Below, piece after piece: positions 1 through 8,046 of a stretch of DNA of 64,000 bases. Under the pieces are notes generated by a model, which was not told the DNA's origin, did no database searches, and saw only the letters and a program-made list of their open reading frames with translations. Source of the DNA: an uncultured Lysobacteraceae bacterium (GTDB lineage Bacteria > Pseudomonadota > Gammaproteobacteria > Xanthomonadales > Xanthomonadaceae). The translations under genes were made by a program, and so were the position numbers. Numbering within the stretch: position 1 is the first letter of the stretch; each line of letters begins with the position of its first letter. Location of the stretch: NCBI GenBank assembly GCA_936911875.1, contig CAKZGB010000008.1, positions 140,921-204,920 of the forward strand, written 5' to 3'.

Positions 1-36
1 GATTACCGCGGCCTGCGCAAGAACCCGGGCGTCTAA
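1..36 (+). CDS. C-terminal end of an upstream phage structural gene (partial)
   Basis: The first reading frame runs 11 codons, ending in KNPGV, to a TAA stop at 34-36. Only the tail end of the gene is visible, so it cannot be identified directly. A DUF2190 capsid protein follows, and such genes commonly lie next to the major capsid protein or the prohead protease, so a capsid-related product is the best guess by context. Confidence 0.5.
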   Translation, partial: DYRGLRKNPGV

Positions 37-44
37 GCCCGTAC

Positions 45-84
45 GGATCCCGAGTGCGGTCCACCCCTTCCGCACTCGGGATCC
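45..84 (+). terminator. 15-bp perfect inverted repeat between phage structural genes
   Basis: Positions 45-59 and 70-84 are perfect reverse complements around a 10-nt loop. The stem is GC-rich and is followed only by a loosely T-rich stretch (ctctttc). It sits just after the stop of the upstream structural gene and before the decoration-protein gene. It could be a partial terminator or an mRNA-stabilising hairpin that sets relative expression of the capsid genes. Confidence 0.5.
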
Positions 85-132
85 ACCTCTTTCATCCCCC
101 ATTCCTGCCTTTCCACTCAAGGAACCCCTGAT

Positions 133-459
133 ATGGCAACTAACTACAAAGAACGCGGCGAGACGATTACGTTCGTCGCAGAGTCGGCGCTGACCTCGGG
201 CGCCCTCGTCCTGCTCGACGGCCTGGCCGTTGTCAGCCTCAATGACACCGCCGCCGGTGATACGGCCGTCGGTCACGCCGAAGGTGTCTACAACCTGCCA
301 GCTCTGGCGGGCACCGAAGCAGAGATCGGCGCCATCGCTTACGTCACCGCCGGCGGCGACGTCACGGACGTTGCGACTGACAACACCCGTATCGGTCGCT
401 TCTGGAGCGCTGTTGGCGCTTCCGACACCAAGGCTCGCGTCAAACTCAACGCCGCCTAA
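133..459 (+). CDS. DUF2190-type capsid stabilising/decoration protein
   Basis: This 108-residue protein has the pattern of the DUF2190 family: a short N-terminal stretch (YKERGETITF), then a valine- and glycine-rich beta sandwich with a GALVLLDGLAVV segment. Family members trimerise on phage capsids and stabilise the DNA-filled head. An AAGGA ribosome site lies about 10 nt before the ATG. It is preceded by a hairpin and followed after 3 nt by the endolysin gene. The family call is from sequence pattern; the decoration role is inferred from the family and the position after an apparent capsid gene. Confidence 0.75.
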   Translation: MATNYKERGETITFVAESALTSGALVLLDGLAVVSLNDTAAGDTAVGHAEGVYNLPALAGTEAEIGAIAYVTAGGDVTDVATDNTRIGRFWSAVGASDTKARVKLNAA

Positions 460-462
460 GCC

Positions 463-969
463 ATGGCCATCCGTCAAACCGCCGCCGTGTTAAAAGCCAT
501 CGATTCCGGTCTGCAATTGCTGCCGGAGTCGATGGACTCGCGCGAAGCCCGCTTGCTCATGGGCGCCATCGCCCTGCAGGAATCCAAGGGCAAGCACCGC
601 TGGCAGATCCTCAACGTCCCGGGGTTGAAAGGCCCCGCACGTGGGCTCTGGCAGTTCGAGCGCGGCGGCGGCGTGACCGGTGTGATGCAGCATCCCCGAA
701 CTCGGAACTTTGCCAAGGCCGTTTGCGACCAGCATGGCATTCCGTTCGTCCCGCGTTACGTGCACTCGGCGCTGGAAGTCAATGATGTGCTCGCAGCGGT
801 ATTTGCCCGCTTGCTTCTTTGGTCGGATCCGCGCCGGCTGCCGCCGATTGGCAATATCTCGGGCGCGTGGGATTGTTACGAGCGCAACTGGCGCCCCGGC
901 AAGGCCAAGCCGATGGCGTGGCCCGAAAACTATGCGGCCGCTGTGGCGGCGCTAGGAGACATCGAATGA
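463..969 (+). CDS. Phage endolysin, lysozyme/transglycosylase-like
   Basis: The 168-residue product begins 3 nt after the decoration gene. It has a likely catalytic Glu40 in the stretch ALQESKG, followed by GLWQFE at 61-66, a pattern shared by lysozyme and soluble-transglycosylase folds. It would cut peptidoglycan at the end of infection. There is no signal peptide, so release would depend on a holin, and holin-like genes follow directly. The next gene starts in its stop codon (ATGA). The exact glycosidase family is not certain, but the lysis role is well supported by the five-gene context. Confidence 0.75.
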   Translation: MAIRQTAAVLKAIDSGLQLLPESMDSREARLLMGAIALQESKGKHRWQILNVPGLKGPARGLWQFERGGGVTGVMQHPRTRNFAKAVCDQHGIPFVPRYVHSALEVNDVLAAVFARLLLWSDPRRLPPIGNISGAWDCYERNWRPGKAKPMAWPENYAAAVAALGDIE

Positions 970-1265
970 GCAACGCACCGGAAACGGTGAGCGTCACGCG
1001 GGAGACCGTGCGCCGCGCCTTTAATATCTTCGACAGCGTGATCATCGCCGCGCTGCTGGGTGTCGGCGCATTGCTGGTCAACCTTAATAACGCGGTCATT
1101 TCGCTGTCAGCCGATGTGAAATCGTTGACTAACGCGCAGCTGGCGCAGCAGGCGGCCCTTGGCGAGCTGCCGAACGTCCGCGCCAAGATGGCCGAGTTTG
1201 ACGTCCGCATCAAGCGCAATGCCGAAGACATCGCGGAGATCCGCGACATGCGAGGTCTCAAGTAA
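966..1265 (+). CDS. Single-pass membrane protein of the lysis cassette, holin-like
   Basis: The 99-residue protein has one hydrophobic segment at about residues 24-43 and then a charged helical region with heptad-like spacing (about 50-95), so it should be a membrane-anchored coiled coil. The ATG at 966 overlaps the endolysin stop as ATGA; an in-frame start at 819 would overlap the endolysin by 150 nt and is rejected. Its place between endolysin and a multi-pass protein fits a holin, antiholin or pinholin-type regulator. Small lysis proteins diverge fast, and no family is recognised. Confidence 0.6.
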   Translation: MSNAPETVSVTRETVRRAFNIFDSVIIAALLGVGALLVNLNNAVISLSADVKSLTNAQLAQQAALGELPNVRAKMAEFDVRIKRNAEDIAEIRDMRGLK

Positions 1266-1669
1266 TGAACGCTCGACACTTCACGATCGCGGGCTTCGCG
1301 GCCCTGCTCGCTGCACTCGCTGCCAACGGTAGCGCGGCATTTGAGGCACTGGCCGGACTGCCGGTTGTGCTGCAGACGTTTTCGGCAACGATGCCGCTTG
1401 GCCTCGTCTCCGCCTTGATGACGCAAGTCATTTGCATGCTGGCTTGGTATCACCTCAACCGCCGCGGCGCCCGTTTGCACTCGTTGGATGCAGACCTGAT
1501 CGCGTTGCTCTTGGGTGTCATGTTGGCCATGGCGCAGACCTTGGTCGGCTGGCCGAAAACGGCTGACGACATTCTGCAGTCGCTGCTGGTCGGCATTTTG
1601 ACGGGTCTCGCCGCACCGATCCTTGCGAAGTTGGTCATGGCCCTGCTGCGCACGGATTCGAAAGAATGA
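1265..1669 (+). CDS. Multi-pass holin-like membrane protein
   Basis: The 134-residue product is mostly hydrophobic, with about four membrane segments near residues 8-25, 44-63, 78-98 and 106-127 and a charged C-terminus ending RTDSKE. The start shares one base with the previous stop (TAATG). The position between the single-pass protein and the spanin pair makes it the best holin candidate, forming the inner-membrane lesion that frees the endolysin. Topology is inferred from hydrophobicity only. Confidence 0.6.
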   Translation: MNARHFTIAGFAALLAALAANGSAAFEALAGLPVVLQTFSATMPLGLVSALMTQVICMLAWYHLNRRGARLHSLDADLIALLLGVMLAMAQTLVGWPKTADDILQSLLVGILTGLAAPILAKLVMALLRTDSKE

Positions 1670-2058
1670 ACCCCTTCAACCCCTATGCGCTCGGTAGTGC
1701 TGTGTTGATCCTGGTGGTCACCGCCGCCGTGTCCTACAGCTACGGCCGTGCAGCCGGTGTCGATGCCGGACGAACCGCTGCCGCTCGTCAGTACGCTGCC
1801 GACATCGATGCGTTGCGCGTCGAACGTAACGATCTGAAATCCGCCAATGAGATCTTGACCGATGCACTGACCCGCGCTCGAGGTGCCCTCGCAATGGTCA
1901 ATGAGCAGCAGCGGCTGAACGAGGCTACTCGCACCTTGGCTGGCGCCAAGTTCAGCGCCGCCGGCGCTGATGCGATTCGTAGCCGTGCCGAGCTAGAGGC
2001 ATACATGCGCGACCTCAACGCACGCTGCGCGGCTGGCGATTGTGGGGACCTGAAATGA
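1666..2058 (+). CDS. i-spanin (Rz-like)
   Basis: The 130-residue protein has an N-terminal membrane anchor at about residues 9-28 and a long alpha-helical periplasmic part rich in Ala, Glu and Arg with heptad character, the layout of Rz-type inner-membrane spanins. The ATG overlaps the holin-like stop as ATGA. The next gene is a small lipoprotein starting in this gene's stop, which matches an i-spanin/o-spanin pair that fuses inner and outer membranes in the last step of Gram-negative lysis. Four Cys-containing C-terminal residues (CAAGDC) may support disulphide-linked dimers. Confidence 0.7.
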   Translation: MNPFNPYALGSAVLILVVTAAVSYSYGRAAGVDAGRTAAARQYAADIDALRVERNDLKSANEILTDALTRARGALAMVNEQQRLNEATRTLAGAKFSAAGADAIRSRAELEAYMRDLNARCAAGDCGDLK

Positions 2059-2369
2059 TGCGTCTCCTCTTGCTCTCGATATTGCTGACCGGCTGCGCTG
2101 GCAATGCCGTGAAGCCGGACCCGGCGCCGCATACGACCCGCGCCCAGGCCCAGGCTGCAACGCCGACGGTTGTGGAGCGCGTAGTGGAAGTGCCGCTGAA
2201 ACTCAGCGCGGAGCAGCTCGGCCTGTTTGCCGACTGCTACAACGAGCCCGCGAAGGAAGCAACCTACAACGAAGCCAAGCGCGTGGCCAATTTGCGGGAT
2301 GCCTCGATCAAAGAATGCAACGGCCGGCTTGCCAAAGGCCGTGCGTTGTTGGGCGGTGGTCAGCGATGA
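2055..2369 (+). CDS. o-spanin lipoprotein (Rz1-like)
   Basis: The 104-residue product starts with a lipoprotein signal peptide whose lipobox is L-T-G-C at residues 11-14, so Cys14 should be lipidated and the mature protein sent to the outer membrane. A short proline- and alanine-rich stretch follows. The ATG at 2055 overlaps the i-spanin stop (ATGA); an in-frame start at 2040 would add residues before the signal peptide and is less likely. Here the gene follows Rz rather than lying embedded in it, and it is longer than lambda Rz1. Confidence 0.7.
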   Translation: MMRLLLLSILLTGCAGNAVKPDPAPHTTRAQAQAATPTVVERVVEVPLKLSAEQLGLFADCYNEPAKEATYNEAKRVANLRDASIKECNGRLAKGRALLGGGQR

Positions 2370-3190
2370 ATCAGTTGAAAATCGCATTGAACTTCGACGC
2401 CTTTACGCGATCGCTGACCGCGCTCGAGACCCGGCAGTTGCCGTTCGCCATCGTGCGTGCGACCAACGAGACGGCATTCAAGGTCCGGACGGCATGGATG
2501 GAAGAGTCCAAGCGAGTCTTTGACCGCCCGACACCGTTGACTCAGCGGGCCGCACAATGGGATCGCGCGACCAAAGCCAAGCCGTACGCAGTTATCAAAC
2601 TGCGCGACGAAGCATCGAAGGGCACGCCACCGGCGAAGTACCTGCTCGCTGAAGTGCTCGGCGGCAAGCGTGTGGCGAAGGGCTTCGAGTTGCGTCTTCG
2701 CGAGGCCGGCATCATGGCCGACAGCGAGTTTGCAGTTCCTGGCAAAGGCGTTCGCCTCGATGGCTACGGCAATATCCGCGGCGGCGATCTCACGGCCATG
2801 CTCGCTGCTAGTCGTGCGCTGCGGGATTCGCGCCAGAACAAACCCCGCAATGCATTCCGCGTGGCGGGCGATACGAAGCGCAAGTACGAACGCAACGTCA
2901 TGCAAACTCGCGCGACGTTCAAGACACGCCGCAAGCGTGCGGCCAAGGTGGACTACTTCGCGATCCACATCGCAGGCAAACGACTCAAGCCGGGTGTCTA
3001 TCAGCGGATGACGACTGCGTCCGGCTCGACCATTCGGCCCGCGCTCGTGTTTGTTAAACAACCGAGCTACCGCGCTCGGTACGACATCTTCAAGTATGCG
3101 GGCAAGACCTACAACCGCTACTTCCCCACCATTTTGCGCAATGAGCTGGGCAAGGCCGTGGCCAGCGCTACCGCGCGGGGTTGGGCATGA
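2366..3190 (+). CDS. Phage tail completion/minor tail protein (gpZ-like position)
   Basis: This 274-residue basic protein overlaps the o-spanin stop (ATGA). It is rich in Arg and Lys and contains an N-terminal segment with a long helix followed by FDRPTPLTQRA, a pattern common in putative minor tail proteins encoded before the head-tail joining genes. The gene order (this gene, joining protein, terminator, tube) suggests the lambda Z role in finishing the tail end that attaches to the head. Identity is by position and general character, not by a diagnostic motif. Confidence 0.5.
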   Translation: MNQLKIALNFDAFTRSLTALETRQLPFAIVRATNETAFKVRTAWMEESKRVFDRPTPLTQRAAQWDRATKAKPYAVIKLRDEASKGTPPAKYLLAEVLGGKRVAKGFELRLREAGIMADSEFAVPGKGVRLDGYGNIRGGDLTAMLAASRALRDSRQNKPRNAFRVAGDTKRKYERNVMQTRATFKTRRKRAAKVDYFAIHIAGKRLKPGVYQRMTTASGSTIRPALVFVKQPSYRARYDIFKYAGKTYNRYFPTILRNELGKAVASATARGWA

Positions 3191-3528
3191 GCCAGCGCAC
3201 CGCACTTCAAGCCATGGACTCCGCCGTGTTCGGTGCATTCTCCGATGCGGGATTTGCCGATGCTGCCACCTACTCGGCGCCTCCGTCTGGCGCCGCCCAG
3301 GCATGTACGGTGCTTGTAGATCGCCCTCCCGCAGTGTTCGGGGATGACGAATTGCCGGTGTACACGCGGCAAGTCCTGGTGACCTTTCAGCGTGCGCAGG
3401 TGCAACCGGTCGTCGGCGGCACCGTTGCCATCGGCGCCGATACGTTTGAGCTCTGGCGCGTTCTGCGCGAGGACGAAAGCATGGCGCAATGGGTCTGTGC
3501 GCCGCGTAGTGCGGGGGCGACACCATGA
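3187..3528 (+). CDS. Head-tail joining protein (FII/attachment-like)
   Basis: The 113-residue protein has a compact beta-rich pattern with a segment typical of the lambda FII/phage attachment group (CTVLVDRPP, then LWRVLREDES near the C-terminus). Such proteins cap the portal-connector complex and receive the tail. The ATG at 3187 overlaps the previous stop as ATGA; an in-frame TTG two codons earlier is less likely. It lies directly before the tail terminator gene, which agrees with a connector role. Confidence 0.6.
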   Translation: MSQRTALQAMDSAVFGAFSDAGFADAATYSAPPSGAAQACTVLVDRPPAVFGDDELPVYTRQVLVTFQRAQVQPVVGGTVAIGADTFELWRVLREDESMAQWVCAPRSAGATP

Positions 3529-3989
3529 GTCCGCAACCCACTCCGATCCAGACCCTGCTCGGTTGCGTTCGCACGCTCCTGGCCGACATCGTAGCCGCGA
3601 ACGGGTATTGGACCGATGCTGGCGCCGATGCGCAGGTCGGCGGCGAACAGATCCTGGACGACAGCAACACCGGCTGCGCAGTGGCCGTGGTCTGGGAAAA
3701 ATCATCCCGTGCACCGGAGGGTCTGCATCTCTCGCACCGCCAAGTGCAGTTCGGCGTGCTGATCAAGTGCCCTGCGAGCGTGCTCGATGCGCACCAGCAG
3801 ACGCTGAAAGTCGCCGATGACGTGGAGAAGGCCCTGCGAGATCGCCAACGGTCCTATCCGGCCGGCTTTCGACACCCCGAATTTATTGAGTCCGGACCGA
3901 TCCGCTCCGAAGATGCCGCCGGCTGGGTCGGCGTCCTTGCGCATTACACCAGCGTCATCCCCATCACCACGAAAGGAACAACACCATGA
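3525..3989 (+). CDS. Tail terminator protein (gpU-like)
   Basis: The 154-residue product overlaps its neighbours on both sides by 4 nt. It has an N-terminal helix (LLGCVRTLLADIV) followed by mixed strands and helices, the arrangement of small tail terminators that form a ring at the end of the tail tube and fix tail length. It sits immediately before the tail tube gene as gpU does before gpV. No catalytic motif is expected. Assignment rests mainly on order and size. Confidence 0.6.
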   Translation: MSPQPTPIQTLLGCVRTLLADIVAANGYWTDAGADAQVGGEQILDDSNTGCAVAVVWEKSSRAPEGLHLSHRQVQFGVLIKCPASVLDAHQQTLKVADDVEKALRDRQRSYPAGFRHPEFIESGPIRSEDAAGWVGVLAHYTSVIPITTKGTTP

Positions 3990-4717
3990 AAGATGCATCC
4001 TACGTCGGCTCCGGCCGTGTGTATTTGAAGGAGCTGGGCGCCAGCACCGGTTACGTGGACATCGGCAACTGTTCGCAGCTGAACATCGCGCCCCAGACCG
4101 ATTCGCAGCGTCTGGCAGACTACACCCAACCGGGCGGCGGCACTGCCAATCAATTTGAGCGACTGACGTCGGTCAACATGACCATGTCGTTCCACGATTT
4201 CAACGCCGCCAACTTGGCACTGGCGTTGCGAGGCGGCACGACGGCCGTGACCGCGGCGACCGTCACCGACGAAGTCGTTGCCGTGATCCCTGGCACCTAC
4301 TCCCCGACTGCCAAGATCCCGACCGCGATCACCTCGGTCACCAGCGCCGATGGTGTGACCACCTTCGATGTGGGTGACGATTATGAGATCCGCAGCGGCG
4401 GCATCTACATCCCGATCGGCAGCGCCATCGTGACCGGCAACGTCAAGGTCAGCTATACGCACGCCGCACAGAAGGTAGTGGAGGCATTCATTTCGGCCGC
4501 GAAGAAGTACGAGCTGCTGTTCGAAGGTCTCAACGAAGCACAGAGCGGTGCACCGGTTCGCATCCAGTGCTACCGCGTGAGCACCGGCCTGCTCGGCCAA
4601 CTGGCCGCCATCAGCACCGACTATGCCGCCGGCGAAGTCTCGGGCGAGCTACTCAAGGACTCCACGCGCACCGGTGCGGGTCTGAGCCAATACCTGACCG
4701 TCACGGTGTCGGAATAA
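3986..4717 (+). CDS. Major tail tube protein (gpV-like)
   Basis: The 243-residue protein is beta-rich, with repeated Thr/Val/Gly stretches and a helix carrying EAFISAAKKYELLF, the general pattern of phage tail tube proteins that stack as hexameric rings around the tape measure. The start overlaps the terminator gene (ATGA) and a good purine-rich site (aaaggaac) lies before it. There is no obvious C-terminal Ig-like domain as in lambda gpV. It precedes the G/GT chaperone genes, where the tube gene is expected. Confidence 0.75.
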   Translation: MKDASYVGSGRVYLKELGASTGYVDIGNCSQLNIAPQTDSQRLADYTQPGGGTANQFERLTSVNMTMSFHDFNAANLALALRGGTTAVTAATVTDEVVAVIPGTYSPTAKIPTAITSVTSADGVTTFDVGDDYEIRSGGIYIPIGSAIVTGNVKVSYTHAAQKVVEAFISAAKKYELLFEGLNEAQSGAPVRIQCYRVSTGLLGQLAAISTDYAAGEVSGELLKDSTRTGAGLSQYLTVTVSE

Positions 4718-4721
4718 AGCC

Positions 4722-5153
4722 ATGACTGATCCGTTCGAGGTACTGACACCGGTCGAAGCGGTCCGCACCTTGACCATCCGTGGCGCCACGATTCCTGTGG
4801 CGCCGCTGGTGGCCAAGCAATTTGGACCCGTTGCCAGGCATATGCGTCCGCTGCTCGAAGGCGCATCGAACGCGCTCGACGCGTGGCGCGGCGGTTCGCT
4901 TTCCGGCGATGAGATCACGGCCGAAGAACTCTCCCTGTTGACCACGCTGGTCGAGGCCCATTGCGATGATCTGATCGCAGCGGTAGCCGCTGCAACGAAT
5001 CAGCCGATCGATTGGGTTGGCAACCTTCTGCCCAACGAATTGGCCGCGCTGGCGAGCGAGGTCTGGAGTGTCAACAAGGATTTTTTCGCCAGGACCCTGG
5101 GATCGCTCACGGCGATGGTCACCAGGGTGCCGGTGGATCCGACGAACCACTGA
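4722..5153 (+). CDS. Tail assembly chaperone, gpG-like (short frame)
   Basis: This 143-residue protein lies between the tube and tape-measure genes, where long-tailed phages encode the chaperone that coats the tape measure during tail assembly. It starts 4 nt after the tube gene stop. A T_TTT_TTC slippery heptamer at 5081-5087 lies in its zero frame, near the end, so a fraction of ribosomes should shift to -1 and make a longer GT-type product. The C-terminal 21 residues after the slip site are therefore present only in the unshifted form. Confidence 0.75.
   Translation: MTDPFEVLTPVEAVRTLTIRGATIPVAPLVAKQFGPVARHMRPLLEGASNALDAWRGGSLSGDEITAEELSLLTTLVEAHCDDLIAAVAAATNQPIDWVGNLLPNELAALASEVWSVNKDFFARTLGSLTAMVTRVPVDPTNH
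5081..5087 (+). promoter_or_regulatory. -1 programmed frameshift slippery heptamer (T_TTT_TTC)
   Basis: In the frame of the chaperone gene the bases read GA T_TTT_TTC, that is codons TTT (5082-5084) and TTC (5085-5087) after a T, an X_XXY_YYZ heptamer. Slipping back one base leads into an open frame ending at 5320, exactly where the tape measure starts. Two small stem candidates lie just downstream (CCAGG/CCTGG at 5089-5100; atcgc/gcgat at 5102-5116) and could aid pausing. The lambda site differs (G_GGA_AAG), but the location is the conserved one. Confidence 0.75.
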
Positions 5154-5320
5154 CCTGGGCCGACCACGTGGCCGTGCTGCTCGCAGCCGGCCATGACCTC
5201 GCCTCGATCCTTGGCATGACGTACCGCCAAATCCAGCTCCACCTCGCCGCAGCGCACCGTCTGCACGAAAGCCGCTCCACCGAACTCACCACCATCTTTC
5301 AGGCATCCCTACTCCGATGA
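5087..5320 (+). CDS. gpT-like extension of the tail chaperone, made by -1 frameshift
   Basis: The -1 frame after the slippery site encodes 77 residues, including a typical helical T-domain (WADHVAVLLAAGHD ... MTYRQIQLHLAAAHRL). Its stop overlaps the tape-measure ATG at 5317. The fused protein would be read as positions 4722-5087 followed by 5087-5320, about 199 residues. An independent start exists upstream in this frame, but the segment before the slip site reads as out-of-frame chaperone sequence. The T part recruits tube subunits to the tape-measure complex in lambda. Confidence 0.7.
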   Translation, partial: RQDPGIAHGDGHQGAGGSDEPLTWADHVAVLLAAGHDLASILGMTYRQIQLHLAAAHRLHESRSTELTTIFQASLLR

Positions 5321-8046
5321 GCAACAAGGCCATCACTGAACTCGCGGTCAAGCTCTCCGCCGACATCGGCGATCTCAAGCGCGACATGGCGGTGGTACGC
5401 AGCGAGTTGCGCCGTACGCAGTCGGAGGCCAACAGGAACGCGCCGATCTTTTCCAGTTGGAATAAGAGCATCGGATCCGTCCGATCCAGTCTGGTCGGGT
5501 TGCGCTCCAGCCTGGTGGGATTTGCTGGCGTTTCGGCATCTGCATTTTCGGCGCAAGAGGTGATCGAACTCGCCGACACGTACACGAGCCTGCAGGCCAA
5601 ATTAGGTTTGGTCACCAGTTCAGAGCAGCAACGGGCCCGGGTCCAGTCCGAGCTCTTCAACATGTCGCAGAACAATCGCACATCGCTGGAGAGTAGCGTC
5701 GGGCTGTACGTTCGATTGGCCCAGTCGTCGGACGCGCTTCGCAACAACGAAAGTCTTTTGCTCTCGACAGTCGATCGCGTGTCCAAGTCGCTCATCATCT
5801 CCGGTGCCAGTGCATCGGAGTCGGCATCTGCGCAGCAGCAATTCTCGCAAGCGCTGGCCTCCGGCAAGCTCAGAGGAGATGAGTTCAACTCCATCATGGA
5901 GAACTCGCCAAGGCTTGCGAAAGCGTTGGCTGATGGTCTCGGTGTTCCGGTGGGCGCGCTTCGGCGTATGGCCGAACAGGGGGAGCTAACGACCGATCGT
6001 GTTATTGGAGCGATCCATAGCCAGGGCGATGCCATCGACGAGGAGTTCAGCAAGATCCCCGTCATCGTGAGCGGTGCGTGGCGGCAGTTCAAGAACGCCA
6101 CGCTCGAGGCCGTCGGGGTCACTGATCAGGCATCGGGTGCCAGCCGTACACTGAGCACCGCCATCACGGAGATGGCGGCGTCCATGAGCTCTCCGGAGAC
6201 ACGTGCGTCGATCGCTGCGTTGATTACAGACCTTGGCCGGGTTGCCCAAGCGGCTGTGACTACCGCGAACTGGCTCAATAAGGTGTTTAACAGGGCCAGC
6301 GATGCGTATAACTTTTCGCAGTATCGCCGCTGGGGCGGAAAAATGTTCGAGGGGATGACTCCAGAGCAGGAACGCGCCACCCGCGCATCAATCGCCCGTC
6401 AGGGTGCAAAGGGTCTGCAGGGCGGCGGGTTCGGCGTCACGCAGGGAATGATTGATGACGTCAACACGAACACTGCCAGGTTGCGTGAGCTCAACGCCAA
6501 CAGGACCGCAGAGGATGCGGTGCAGTTGGCAATGTCTCGCATCAAGCGTCCCGGAGGTGCTGGTGTGGCGCCCGTCTCTGTCGCTCCGGCGGGACGCGCC
6601 AATTCTGGTGGACGATCTGGTCGTAGCGGCCGGAGTTCGGGCGGTGACTCGCCGGCGGCACTTCTTGCAGCAACGGCTGACGCCACGGAACTTGCGACCG
6701 ACCAGATTAAGCGCTCGCTCGAAAGCCTTGAAGGCCAGTACAAATCCGGTGCCCTCGGCATCGCGGACTACTTTGGCCAAAAGCTGAAGCTGCAAAAAGA
6801 GAGTCTGGATCTGCAGATCGCGGAAGCCGGCGCTGAAATGCGCGGCGCCAAGACGGTGGAGGCGCGGTCCAGAGCAATGACACAGTTGGCCAAGTTGATG
6901 CGAGACCGCTCCGACTTGGAACAGCAAGCCAAAGAAGATGCGGAGGCCGCAAACAAAGAGCTCACCCACTCGTACGAAGAGGTCGCAAAGAAGGTTGGAG
7001 AGGCCAACGCGGACGCGGTATCCATCACGCGGGCGGAGCTGGAGAAGCAGTACGGCGAATTGATCGCCAAGCTCAACCTCAACGGCCGGACGGTCGAGGC
7101 CGCCCTGGTTGGCCGATACATCGACTCGACATCCAAGATCGCCGGTGTGCAGGCCGCCTCGGAACGCGCGGATACCATCGGCTCCGGACTGTCCACGCGA
7201 GAAGGCAGCCTGTCCTCGCAAATCGCCGCCGGCACGTTGTCCACCGCGGAGGGCGAGCGACAGATCCTTGCCGCTCGCCAGCAAGCCATCGCGCAATTGA
7301 AGGAGCTCCGAGCCGCGCAACTTGCCGCCCTGGCCTCGATGGCGCCTGGCAGTCCCGAGCATACCAAGGCACTCGAGGGCATAGAGAAGCTCTCGGAGCA
7401 GATCGCTGATGTCACAGCCTCGACCAAGACTCTGCGGAATGAGATGAAGGATCAAGCGATCAATGACTTGAACAACTTCTTTTCCGTGCTACGAACTGGC
7501 GCTATGAGCGGCAAGGAAGCACTGCTGGACATGGTCAGCTCGTTCCTTAATGCGCTGGCAGCGGCAATGCAAAACAAGGTGAGTACGGGGATCGTCGAGG
7601 CCGTGTTTGGGCTACTTACTCCAAAGACGCAGCCAGCGGAGGTGTTTCATGGCGGCGGCATCGCCGGGAATGGTGCCAGGTTCCGCAGCATGTTTAACCC
7701 GATGCTGTTCGGCGAGGCTCCGCGCTTTCATAGCGGCGGCTTTCCAGGTCTTGCTCCCAACGAGGTTGCGGCCGTTCTGCAGCGCGGCGAAGAAGTCCTG
7801 ACGTCTAACGATCCGCGTCATTCGCGCAACGGCGGTGGCCTGCGCGGCGGCACCTCGAGTCAAGTCAACACGGTATCCGTCACAGTGAACATCGATCAGA
7901 GCGGCAATGCGACGGGTAGCGTCAACGGAAGCGACACCTCCAGTCGTGAGCTGGGCGACCTCGTGGGGCGCAAGGCGAAAGACGTGCTGGTGCAGGAATC
8001 CCGACAAGGCGGACTCCTGTGGAAGATGATGAACGGGGCCTCCTGA
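5317..8046 (+). CDS. Tail tape measure protein
   Basis: At 909 residues this is one of the longest phage genes here. The N-terminal part is of the tape-measure type (a long helical lead, then ELADTYTSLQAKLGLVTSS). A long coiled-coil region follows at about residues 470-700. The C-terminal part carries GG-F-x-GG repeats and the common ending motif PGLAPNEVAAVLQRGEEVL. Its length sets tail length, and parts enter the host envelope during DNA ejection. The start overlaps the chaperone extension by 4 nt, and it directly precedes the M-like gene. Confidence 0.9.
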   Translation: MSNKAITELAVKLSADIGDLKRDMAVVRSELRRTQSEANRNAPIFSSWNKSIGSVRSSLVGLRSSLVGFAGVSASAFSAQEVIELADTYTSLQAKLGLVTSSEQQRARVQSELFNMSQNNRTSLESSVGLYVRLAQSSDALRNNESLLLSTVDRVSKSLIISGASASESASAQQQFSQALASGKLRGDEFNSIMENSPRLAKALADGLGVPVGALRRMAEQGELTTDRVIGAIHSQGDAIDEEFSKIPVIVSGAWRQFKNATLEAVGVTDQASGASRTLSTAITEMAASMSSPETRASIAALITDLGRVAQAAVTTANWLNKVFNRASDAYNFSQYRRWGGKMFEGMTPEQERATRASIARQGAKGLQGGGFGVTQGMIDDVNTNTARLRELNANRTAEDAVQLAMSRIKRPGGAGVAPVSVAPAGRANSGGRSGRSGRSSGGDSPAALLAATADATELATDQIKRSLESLEGQYKSGALGIADYFGQKLKLQKESLDLQIAEAGAEMRGAKTVEARSRAMTQLAKLMRDRSDLEQQAKEDAEAANKELTHSYEEVAKKVGEANADAVSITRAELEKQYGELIAKLNLNGRTVEAALVGRYIDSTSKIAGVQAASERADTIGSGLSTREGSLSSQIAAGTLSTAEGERQILAARQQAIAQLKELRAAQLAALASMAPGSPEHTKALEGIEKLSEQIADVTASTKTLRNEMKDQAINDLNNFFSVLRTGAMSGKEALLDMVSSFLNALAAAMQNKVSTGIVEAVFGLLTPKTQPAEVFHGGGIAGNGARFRSMFNPMLFGEAPRFHSGGFPGLAPNEVAAVLQRGEEVLTSNDPRHSRNGGGLRGGTSSQVNTVSVTVNIDQSGNATGSVNGSDTSSRELGDLVGRKAKDVLVQESRQGGLLWKMMNGAS

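Noticed and set aside
2360..3766. - strand ORF of 468 codons across tail completion genes
   Set aside because: Antisense to overlapping phage genes that form a coupled operon; the translation is Arg/Cys-rich and unlike a protein family.
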